Shown: one piece after another, positions 1 through 6,301 of the stretch
Layout: the number at the start of each line of letters is the position of its first letter
Numbering within the stretch: the first letter of the stretch is position 1
From: Deinococcus frigens DSM 12807
GTDB taxonomy: Bacteria; Deinococcota; Deinococci; Deinococcales; Deinococcaceae
NCBI RefSeq assembly: GCF_000701425.1
Contig: NZ_JNIW01000103.1
Coordinates: 1-6,301 of the forward strand
Length of the DNA stretch: 6,301 nt
Direction of reading: 5' to 3'
The notes under the pieces: generated by a model
What the model was told of the DNA's origin: nothing
Database searches by the model: none
Seen by the model: the letters and a program-made list of their open reading frames with translations, nothing else
Made by a program: the position numbers and the translations under genes

Positions 1-1103
1 AGAGCGCGCCCTGTATCGTCTTCATTGACGAGATCGACGCGGTGGGCCGCAAGCGCGGCGTCTCGATGCAGGGCGGCAACGACGAGCGCGAACAGACCCT
101 CAATCAACTGCTGGTAGAGATGGACGGCTTCGGCAGCGGACAGGAGGTGATCATCCTGGCGGCCACCAACCGCCCGGACGTGCTGGACGCAGCGCTGCTG
201 CGTCCGGGCCGCTTTGACCGTCAGGTGGTGGTGGACGCCCCGGACATGCGGGGACGTGAACACATCCTGAAAATCCACGCCCGCAAGAAGCCGCTGGACG
301 TGAGTGTGGACCTGAGTGTGATCGCGCGGCGCACGGCGGGGATGGTGGGGGCCGATCTGGAAAACCTGCTGAACGAGGCGGCGCTCCTGGCGGCGCGTGG
401 GGGCAGAAACCGCATCACCGGGCGGGATGTAGATGAGGCGCGGGACCGGGTGTTGATGGGACCGGAGCGGCGCAGCCTGGTGGTGCGGGAGGCGGACCGC
501 AAGGTGACGGCGTACCACGAAGTCGGGCACGCGCTGGCCGCGCAACTGCTGCCACACGCCAACCGCGTCAACAAGCTGACCGTGGTGCCGCGTGGCCGGG
601 CGGCGGGTTTTATGATGCCCGATGCCGATGACCGCCTGCATGTCACCCGCCCCGCGCTGGAGGACATGATCGCTGTGGCACTGGCGGGCCGCGCGGCGGA
701 GGAAGTGATCTACGGCGAGGTTACCACCGGCGCGCAGAATGACTTTCAGCAGGCCACCAACATCGCCCGGCGGATGGTCACCGAATGGGGCATGAGCGAC
801 CGCATCGGCAAGGTGGCGCTGGCCTCTGATCAGGCGGGGTATCTGGGCGGCGGCTCGCAGATGCAGCCCATGTCCGAATCCACCGCCCAGGAAATCGACG
901 AGGAAGTGCGCGCTTTAATCGACGTCGCCTATGGCCGGGTCCTGACGCTGGTGCGCGAACACCTGGCTGCCGTTCACGAGATCGTGCGCGTGCTGCTGGT
1001 GCGCGAAACCCTGTACGGCGAGGAATTCTCCACCCTGCTGGCGGGCGGTCAACTGGCTGCTCCCGCCCCCGTCAGCCTGAGCAAGACCGCCAGCCTGGCG
1101 TGA
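1..1103 (+). CDS. ftsH: ATP-dependent zinc metalloprotease FtsH, 3' part (5' end outside window)
   Basis: FtsH is a membrane-anchored hexameric AAA+ protease that extracts and degrades misassembled membrane proteins and some short-lived cytosolic regulators. The reading frame is already open at base 3 and runs about 366 codons to TGA at 1101-1103. The family is usually about 610-650 residues, so the two N-terminal membrane segments and Walker A lie upstream of the window. Visible in order are Walker B (IVFIDE, 15-32), the second region of homology with the arginine-finger motif RPGRFDR (201-221), the AAA lid with [13 protein letters not shown], the zinc site HEVGH (516-530), and the third zinc ligand, an Asp at 741-743 within [10 protein letters not shown]. 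The C-terminal helical protease domain is complete. All catalytic elements inside the window are intact, so the enzyme appears functional. The wording of the lid and protease regions resembles Deinococcus-Thermus FtsH (recall, not a search). The gene converges on the MscS-family gene. Confidence 0.97.
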   Translation, partial: SAPCIVFIDEIDAVGRKRGVSMQGGNDEREQTLNQLLVEMDGFGSGQEVIILAATNRPDVLDAALLRPGRFDRQVVVDAPDMRGREHILKIHARKKPLDVSVDLSVIARRTAGMVGADLENLLNEAALLAARGGRNRITGRDVDEARDRVLMGPERRSLVVREADRKVTAYHEVGHALAAQLLPHANRVNKLTVVPRGRAAGFMMPDADDRLHVTRPALEDMIAVALAGRAAEEVIYGEVTTGAQNDFQQATNIARRMVTEWGMSDRIGKVALASDQAGYLGGGSQMQPMSESTAQEIDEEVRALIDVAYGRVLTLVREHLAAVHEIVRVLLVRETLYGEEFSTLLAGGQLAAPAPVSLSKTASLA

Positions 1104-1164
1104 TTCAGGGCTGAGTTCTGGGATGCGGACGCCGGGGTTCGACGCCGCGCCGCGACTTGCGTTT

Positions 1165-2361
1165 TCAGTCCTCGTCGTCCGGGTCCCGGCTCTCGCTGGG
1201 TTTAATTGGGGACTGGGTGCGGTTCTGGTTCAGGGAATCGCGCCCGCCGTCCTCGCGGGTCAGCCTGATCTCGATGGGAGACCCGCCGAAGTTGAGGCTG
1301 CGCTGCGGGAAGGGAATCTCGATGCCTGCCTGGTCCATCGCAATTTTAATCCGGCGGTTGAACTCGCGGCCCACCGCGTACTGGCTCTTGGGCAGCACTT
1401 TGAACAGGGCGCGCAGGGTCACGCCGTCGGCGGCCAGTTGGGTGACGCCCTGGATGTCCGGCTCTTCCAGAAAGAACTTCCGCCATTCCCCGTCGGCGTA
1501 GATCTCGTCGCTGACGGCCTTGAGCACGCGCAATGCCTCGTTGATGTTGGCGTTGTAGGTCACGTCCACGGTGGCGACCACCCGGCTCCAGTCCTTGCTG
1601 CTGACGCTGACCGTGTTGATCTGGCCGTTGGGAATCAGGTGGACGGTGCCGTCCAGGGCGCGCAGGGCGGTCAGGCGCAGATTGAGTTTCTCCACGTTCC
1701 CGCCGAGGGTGCCGTTGTTCACCGTGATCACATCGCCCACGCCGTACTGGTCTTCGAGCAGAATAAAAAAGCCGGTGAACACGTCCTTGATCAGGCTCTG
1801 CGCCCCGAAGCCCACCGCCAGCCCCAGCACCGAGACCCCGGCCAGCAGGCTGGTGGCATTCACGCCCAGCGCCTGCAAGCCCGCGATCAGGCTGATGATG
1901 ATGATGATGACCTTGAGGGTGCTTTCCACCACGCCCTTGAGGGTCTGCACCCGCACGTTGCGGCGGTTGAACTCGTCGTCCTCGGGCACGATGCGCCCGC
2001 TGAAGGTGCCGACCATTCGCCAGGCGATCAGCGCCAAGGCCACGATCACCACGGCCTGCCCGGCGGTGTTGCGGAAGCCCTCGGCGATGCTCTGGCCCAG
2101 CCCGAACAGCACCGGGACATCCGGCAGATAGATCTTGTAGGTGGCGTAGGCGACATAACCCACCACCACCACCACAAGCCACAGCCACTTCAGGCCCAGC
2201 AACATCTGGGGACCCACCTGACCCCGCAGGGTCCGCAGCAGCAGGCGGCCAAAGCGGTGGACGGCGTAGGAGATGACCAACGCAATTGTTAGCCACAGCC
2301 ACACGCTGGGCTTGGAAAGTTGAACGAGCAGAATGTCCAGCATAGCGGTCCAGTGTCGCAT
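1165..2361 (-). CDS. MscS-family mechanosensitive ion channel
   Basis: This predicted inner-membrane channel opens under membrane tension and releases solutes on hypo-osmotic shock. The 398-residue protein has membrane segments at about residues 21-38, 56-78, 102-118 and 148-168. These are followed by the pore-lining helix (about 171-202), which carries the Gly/Ala-rich pattern GLAVGFGAQSLIKD typical of MscS TM3. Next come the beta domain (VGDVITV at 208-214, IPNGQI at 243-248, a strong family signature) and the alpha/beta cytoplasmic cage domain ending near FPQRSLNF (351-358). A polar, acidic tail (about 360-398, ending DPDDED) is probably disordered. Four predicted helices before the pore domain suggest a paralogue with an extended sensor rather than the minimal three-helix MscS. 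The start is uncertain: ATG at 2361 gives the longest form and ATG at 2343 (MLDILLVQL) is also possible; neither has a good Shine-Dalgarno sequence. The gene is divergent from the small + strand gene and convergent with ftsH. Confidence 0.93.
   Translation of the reverse strand: MRHWTAMLDILLVQLSKPSVWLWLTIALVISYAVHRFGRLLLRTLRGQVGPQMLLGLKWLWLVVVVVGYVAYATYKIYLPDVPVLFGLGQSIAEGFRNTAGQAVVIVALALIAWRMVGTFSGRIVPEDDEFNRRNVRVQTLKGVVESTLKVIIIIISLIAGLQALGVNATSLLAGVSVLGLAVGFGAQSLIKDVFTGFFILLEDQYGVGDVITVNNGTLGGNVEKLNLRLTALRALDGTVHLIPNGQINTVSVSSKDWSRVVATVDVTYNANINEALRVLKAVSDEIYADGEWRKFFLEEPDIQGVTQLAADGVTLRALFKVLPKSQYAVGREFNRRIKIAMDQAGIEIPFPQRSLNFGGSPIEIRLTREDGGRDSLNQNRTQSPIKPSESRDPDDED
1893..1910. repeat. 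(TGA)6 trinucleotide run inside the channel gene
   Basis: Six perfect TGA units on + read on the minus strand as a run of ATC codons encoding five consecutive isoleucines (residues 152-156) in the membrane segment just before the pore helix. Uniform use of one codon makes it a potential slippage site, although changes by whole units would keep the frame. Confidence 0.8.
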
Positions 2362-2440
2362 AAGAGGCCGGACGGTGAAATGACCGCAGCCTCAGAAGTC
2401 GGGGCGCGGGGCAGCCTACTGTGCCTGCCCCGGAAGTCTC

Positions 2441-2446
2441 TACACT
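2441..2446 (+). promoter_or_regulatory. Probable -10 box (TACACT) of a leaderless promoter
   Basis: TACACT fits the TANNNT -10 consensus and sits exactly seven bases before ATG 2454. Transcription would therefore start at or next to the start codon. No Shine-Dalgarno sequence precedes the ATG. The -35 region (about 2418-2423) is a poor match. The placement argues against the upstream in-frame GTG at 2421, which would lie upstream of this box. Confidence 0.6.
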
Positions 2447-2453
2447 GCCCAGC

Positions 2454-2795
2454 ATGACCCAGAATGCCGACAAGCCAGATGTCAAAGCCGACGCCAGTAA
2501 GCCCATTGCTCCCGATGACCGCGCCCGCCTGGACCCGGTGTTCATGCAGGTGGTGCTGGACGTGCAGGCGCAGGTGCAGCAGACCCAGCCCGCGCAGGCC
2601 GGGAACCTGGCCGCCATGTTCCACAAGGAAACCATGGGCGACGCCTTGCAGGGCCTGGCTATGCTGATCGCGGGCTGGAACGAAAACCGCATCGACGGCG
2701 CGGGCCTGGGCCGGACCGTCAAATCCCTGCGCGCGCTAGATATGCCAGAGTTGGCGGGGCGTATGGAAAAACTCCGCCAGATCGACGAGGGCTGA
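2454..2795 (+). CDS. Hypothetical small soluble protein (113 aa), family not recognised
   Basis: I do not recognise this protein. The ATG at 2454 is preferred because a TACACT box lies seven bases upstream; an in-frame GTG at 2421 would add 11 residues. The first 25 residues or so are polar, Lys/Asp-rich and probably disordered (MTQNADKPDVKADASKP). The rest looks helical and amphipathic, with a Gln/Val-rich stretch (VVLDVQAQVQQTQPAQ) followed by a helix containing LQGLAMLIAGW and a charged C-terminal helix (MPELAGRMEKLRQIDEG). There is no signal peptide, convincing membrane span, Cys cluster or DNA-binding motif. Codon use and GC match the neighbours, so it is a resident gene rather than a spurious frame. 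It stands alone, divergent from the MscS gene and convergent with the VOC gene, so context does not suggest a function. It could be a lineage-specific protein-interaction factor, but that is only a guess. Confidence 0.8.
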   Translation: MTQNADKPDVKADASKPIAPDDRARLDPVFMQVVLDVQAQVQQTQPAQAGNLAAMFHKETMGDALQGLAMLIAGWNENRIDGAGLGRTVKSLRALDMPELAGRMEKLRQIDEG

Positions 2796-2831
2796 TGGGG
2801 CGGGGGAGAGGCTGACGGCCCGGTCTGTTGT

Positions 2832-3218
2832 TCAGGGTTTTTCGGAATACGGGCGCGTGATGATCTCCAGCCCATGTCCGGCGGGAACATTGAAGTACAC
2901 ACCCCGCCTGCCGTGATTGCTGTTGATCTGGCCGGGCCACGTCATCTGTGGATCGGCCCGACGTTCTGTACGGCCCTCCACCATGCGTCCATAAATCTCG
3001 TCGAACGTCCTTTCATCCACCAGAAAGGCAAGGTGTTGCATCTGGATGGCGTCGGCCCCCGGTTCATCAAACTGGAGATGGGTCTCGTCTGCCAAGTGGA
3101 CGGTGGCGAACGGTCCCCAGAATGTCGGGGCGTTCAGGCCGAACAGGTGGGCGAAGAAGGTGGCCGACTCGCGCCGGTCATAGGCGGCGAGCAGGGCGTG
3201 GTTGAAGCGGACGCTCAT
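2832..3218 (-). CDS. VOC-superfamily (glyoxalase/bleomycin resistance fold) protein
   Basis: This is a small single-domain vicinal-oxygen-chelate protein (128 aa). Members bind a divalent metal and act on substrates ranging from methylglyoxal adducts to antibiotics and ring-cleavage intermediates; the substrate here cannot be told from sequence. Visible marks are His7 (FNHALL), the strand THLQF (47-51, where the second ligand position appears to be Gln49 or nearby Glu45), His62 (MQHLAFLV), and the C-terminal GRRGVYFNVPAGHGLEIITRPY with Glu118. This gives a plausible two-repeat metal site. The ending is typical of the common 'VOC family protein' group. ATG 3218 is chosen because GAGGA sits four bases upstream; an in-frame ATG at 3254 would add 12 residues but lacks such a site. 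The gene lies 80 bases downstream of the glycosyltransferase gene on the same strand and could be co-transcribed. Confidence 0.88.
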   Translation of the reverse strand: MSVRFNHALLAAYDRRESATFFAHLFGLNAPTFWGPFATVHLADETHLQFDEPGADAIQMQHLAFLVDERTFDEIYGRMVEGRTERRADPQMTWPGQINSNHGRRGVYFNVPAGHGLEIITRPYSEKP

Positions 3219-3223
3219 GGATT

Positions 3224-3228
3224 CCTCG
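3224..3228 (-). promoter_or_regulatory. Shine-Dalgarno site of the VOC gene (approximate)
   Basis: On the minus strand the sequence GAGGAATCC immediately precedes ATG 3218. GAGG(A) is a good anti-SD match at short spacing and decides the start over the upstream in-frame ATG at 3254. This gene is therefore leadered, unlike its divergent and upstream neighbours. Confidence 0.6.
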
Positions 3229-3286
3229 TGGGGCGCGGCGAATCTCTGTTGCAATCAGACAGACAGAGGGGCGCGCTGCGGGGTTT

Positions 3287-3299
3287 AGCCTCTCAGGCT
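3287..3299 (-). other. Short hairpin at the end of the glycosyltransferase gene
   Basis: AGCCT/AGGCT form a perfect five-base stem with a three-base loop that overlaps the last base of the TGA stop of the glycosyltransferase gene on the minus strand. No U-tract follows, so it is not a convincing intrinsic terminator. It might mark the transcript end or simply be chance. Confidence 0.25.
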
Positions 3300-3955
3300 C
3301 ACGATTTCTTGCGCCGCGCCCGGAAGGTCAGCAGATCGGCGTACATGCGCCCTCTGGCCCACACGCCGTTCCAGAAGCCGCGTTTCTTTTCCTTGAGGAC
3401 CTGTCCCACCTGCGGCAGTTCCACGTAACTCCACTGCGCTCCGGTGCTTTTCAGGTGTGCGGTGATCGCGGGTTCGGGCCAGCGTTCCTCGCCCAGATGC
3501 GGCACCGAGCGCAGCCACTCGCGGCGGCAGACGCGCTGCCCGCTCAGGTGCGGCGTGAGCTTGTTGCCCCAGTCGGTCACAAATCTGCCGCCCTCGAAAA
3601 CGCCGATACTCATGTCCAGCGTGCCGTCCAGCACCGGACGGAGCATTCGGCGGAGGTGGTCCAGCGTGAGGCCGGTCAGATCGGCGTCCAGCATGACCAC
3701 CACATCGGCATCTGTGGCGTCCAGCGCCGCTCGCAGGGCCGCGCCCTTGCCGCCATTCTCGGCCAGCTCCACCACCCGCGCCCCCGCCGCGCGGGCCACC
3801 GCCGCCGTGTCGTCGTCGCTGCCGTCGGAGGCCACCACCACGTCCGGCGTCAGCTCCAGCGCCACACGCACCACCTCTCCCACGGTCCCCGCCTCGTTGT
3901 AGGCGGGGATCACCGCCGCCACGGACAGGGCTTCAGGAGGGTGCGGGTCCGGCAT
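3299..3955 (-). CDS. Family 2 glycosyltransferase (GT-A fold)
   Basis: This is a predicted cytosolic, nucleotide-sugar-dependent inverting glycosyltransferase. The N-terminal Rossmann-like region shows AAVIPAYNEAGTVGEVV and the VVVASDGSDDDT donor-binding motif. Then come ENGGKGAALRAAL and the metal-binding DxD motif in VVVMLDADLTGL (DAD about 30 residues before the FEGGRFVTDWGNK acceptor region). SGQRVCRREWL matches the conserved SG.R..RR segment of polyprenyl-phosphate and glucosyl-3-phosphoglycerate-like GT2 enzymes. There are no C-terminal membrane helices; the tail is strongly basic (ARGRMYADLLTFRARRKKS) and could touch acidic lipids. The acceptor is unknown. At 218 residues it is complete for a minimal GT2 domain. 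ATG 3955 is preferred because TAGCAT lies seven bases upstream; ATG 3964 would add three residues but overlaps that box. It is divergent from argS and lies upstream of the VOC gene. Confidence 0.88.
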   Translation of the reverse strand: MPDPHPPEALSVAAVIPAYNEAGTVGEVVRVALELTPDVVVASDGSDDDTAAVARAAGARVVELAENGGKGAALRAALDATDADVVVMLDADLTGLTLDHLRRMLRPVLDGTLDMSIGVFEGGRFVTDWGNKLTPHLSGQRVCRREWLRSVPHLGEERWPEPAITAHLKSTGAQWSYVELPQVGQVLKEKKRGFWNGVWARGRMYADLLTFRARRKKS

Positions 3956-3962
3956 GGCCACC

Positions 3963-3968
3963 ATGCTA
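3963..3968 (-). promoter_or_regulatory. Possible -10 box (TAGCAT) for the glycosyltransferase gene
   Basis: On the minus strand TAGCAT fits TANNNT and is followed by seven bases (GGTGGCC) and then ATG 3955, the same geometry as the two + strand leaderless candidates. No clear -35 element was found 16-19 bases upstream, so this rests mainly on spacing. Confidence 0.4.
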
Positions 3969-4000
3969 CGGGAAGGCAGCGCCGCCGTGCGGGAGCCGGG

Positions 4001-4031
4001 CTGAACGTGGCCGCGCCATCTGCCCTAAACT
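4001..4031 (+). promoter_or_regulatory. Probable argS promoter with leaderless start
   Basis: TAAACT at 4026-4031 is a good TANNNT -10 box ending eight bases before the argS ATG at 4040. CTGAAC at 4001-4006 is a passable TTGACA-like -35, although the 19-base spacer is a little long. No Shine-Dalgarno sequence stands before the ATG. The 84 bases between argS and the glycosyltransferase start must hold promoters for both directions. Confidence 0.55.
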
Positions 4032-4039
4032 CCCGTGTT

Positions 4040-5869
<1,830 letters not shown>

Positions 5870-5903
5870 GGTGAGCGGTCTGAAAATCCGAAAGTCTGAA
5901 CGT

Positions 5904-5979
5904 CTGATACGGATTCCGGTCATTCAGTTATCTTTTGGGACAGCACCAAAAGCCAACACCATTCTGGAATCCGTCTCAG
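5904..5979. repeat. 76-bp imperfect palindrome downstream of argS
   Basis: The outer arms CTGATACGGATTCCGG (5904-5919) and CTGGAATCCGTCTCAG (5964-5979) are reverse complements at 14 of 16 positions. Nested inside is a perfect seven-base stem, CTTTTGG (5932-5938) and CCAAAAG (5946-5952), around the loop GACAGCA, with further GTT/AAC pairing (5927-5929 with 5955-5957). The element is AT-richer than the genes around it and has no convincing coding frame. It may be one of the small dispersed non-coding repeats known in Deinococcus (the arm looks familiar to me), a MITE-like relic, or the transcript end of argS. Only a genome-wide copy search can decide. Confidence 0.6.
5932..5952 (+). terminator. 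Possible argS transcript-end hairpin
   Basis: The perfect 7-bp stem CTTTTGG/CCAAAAG with loop GACAGCA lies 63 bases after the argS stop and within the larger palindrome. There is no poly-U tract after it, so intrinsic termination is doubtful. It is the only strong hairpin found in the argS downstream region. Confidence 0.3.
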
Positions 5980-6301
5980 TACCCGACACTTTTCGAGGGG
6001 GCTTGAAATCCGTCGTCCAGTACGCGAAAACAGAGCGCGTCTCCCGTTGCCCTGAAATCGTTCAGTCTGTGCTTCGTTTCCCACTTCCCCCAATACCGCA
6101 AGAATCAGGTGGAACTGCTCGCCTTGCTCGTCCTGGCCTTGATTGGAGCCAAAGACGTTCGCCACGCGGCACTGGCCGAGCGTTGCCCTGGCAACGCTCA
6201 AACGGCTTCCGTCATCCGCCAGATCGAGCGATTCTTTCACCAGCATCCGCTCTGTCCTCTGGATGTCGCTCGTCTGGTGCTGGCCCTGCTGCCTGACGTC
6301 A
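5980..6301 (+). mobile_element. Left part of an IS4-type insertion sequence (boundary uncertain)
   Basis: The presence of an insertion sequence is inferred from the transposase frame that runs off the right edge of the window. Its left end must lie between the palindrome (ends 5979) and the coding start (about 6050), but the terminal inverted repeat cannot be recognised without the right end. The start position given is therefore only an outer estimate. No target-site duplication can be checked. Confidence 0.5.
6052..6301 (+). CDS. IS4-family-like transposase, 5' part, start unclear or frameshifted
   Basis: The frame encodes SHFPQYRKNQVELL, then a leucine-rich helix, IGAKDVRHAAL, NAQTASVIRQIERFF and CPLDVARLVLALLPDV. 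This matches the N-terminal helical, DNA-binding part of IS4-group DDE transposases frequent in Deinococcus (recall of the family, not a search). The catalytic DDE residues lie beyond the window. The frame opens after a TGA at 6004-6006 but contains no ATG, GTG or TTG before the conserved block; the coordinate given is the CTG at 6052. The adjacent frame, open from 5871, reads KSVVQYAKTERVSRCPEI and VQSVLR just upstream, and joins naturally to SHFPQYRKNQ if one base near 6077-6079 (a TTT run) is skipped. The copy is therefore either a frameshifted pseudogene, one with a sequencing error, or one using an unusual start. Full length, and hence activity, cannot be judged. Confidence 0.7.
   Translation, partial: MKSFSLCFVSHFPQYRKNQVELLALLVLALIGAKDVRHAALAERCPGNAQTASVIRQIERFFHQHPLCPLDVARLVLALLPDV

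Noticed and set aside
1104..1164. Bidirectional terminator between convergent ftsH and the MscS gene
   Set aside because: Only a GACGCC direct repeat and GC-rich sequence are visible; no stable stem with a T-tract was found.
1123..2292. Long + strand open frame rich in His, including a run of five His
   Set aside because: It is antisense to the MscS-family gene; the His run is the complement of the Ile codon repeat, and the composition is that of a shadow frame in GC-rich DNA.
2796..2831. Terminator between the small gene and the VOC gene
   Set aside because: The 36-base gap is G-rich and offers only a four-base GGGC/GCCC pairing across a long loop, too weak to call.
1346..2902. 518-codon minus-strand open frame
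   Set aside because: It is out of frame with the MscS gene and spans the small + strand gene and the end of the VOC gene; the product is Arg/Pro/Gly-rich low-complexity with no family signature.
3455..4039. Upstream in-frame extension of argS
   Set aside because: It is antisense to the glycosyltransferase gene, rich in His/Arg/Gln, and resembles no ArgRS N-terminus; ATG 4040 gives a full-length family member.
6075..6083. T_TTC_CCA heptamer as a programmed -1 frameshift site in the transposase
   Set aside because: The heptamer fits the X_XXY_YYZ form in the upstream frame, but a -1 shift leads into the wrong frame; reaching the transposase block needs +1.
5920..6246. 108-codon minus-strand open frame
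   Set aside because: It is antisense to the transposase start and the palindrome; such frames are commonly mis-annotated opposite Deinococcus-type IS genes.
5871..6296. 141-codon + strand open frame starting with GTG next to the argS stop
   Set aside because: It runs through the palindrome and then out of frame through the conserved transposase block. Only its short middle part (about 6003-6077) may be the displaced transposase N-terminus.

Overview
This 6.3-kb window is GC-rich, densely coded bacterial chromosome. It most likely comes from Deinococcus or a close relative, but this is an inference with no database search behind it. Three points support it. The FtsH fragment reads like the Deinococcus-Thermus form of the protease. 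Several genes have a TANNNT -10 box 7-8 bases before their ATG, the leaderless arrangement that is common in Deinococcus. The right edge holds the beginning of an IS4-type transposase that resembles those abundant in Deinococcus genomes.

Layout, left to right: (1) the 3' part of ftsH on + (1-1103), cut by the window edge just before Walker B; (2) convergent to it, a MscS-family mechanosensitive channel gene on - (1165-2361); (3) divergent from that, a small unrecognised soluble protein gene on + (2454-2795), probably leaderless; (4) convergent again, a VOC (glyoxalase/bleomycin-resistance fold) gene on - (2832-3218), preceded on the same strand by a family 2 glycosyltransferase gene (3299-3955); (5) divergent from the glycosyltransferase, argS on + (4040-5869), complete and probably leaderless; (6) a non-coding stretch (5870 to about 6050) with a 76-bp imperfect palindrome; (7) the 5' part of an IS4-family transposase gene (from about 6050 to the edge), apparently with a one-base frame disruption near its start.

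The genes are mostly housekeeping or general-physiology genes (membrane protein quality control, osmotic release, arginyl-tRNA synthesis) in alternating orientations. Only the glycosyltransferase and VOC genes could share a transcript. I see no defence system, CRISPR array, biosynthetic cluster, rRNA or tRNA gene, and no convincing new multi-gene system. The parts most worth a second look are the palindrome next to the insertion sequence, the broken transposase start, the leaderless promoters and the small orphan protein.
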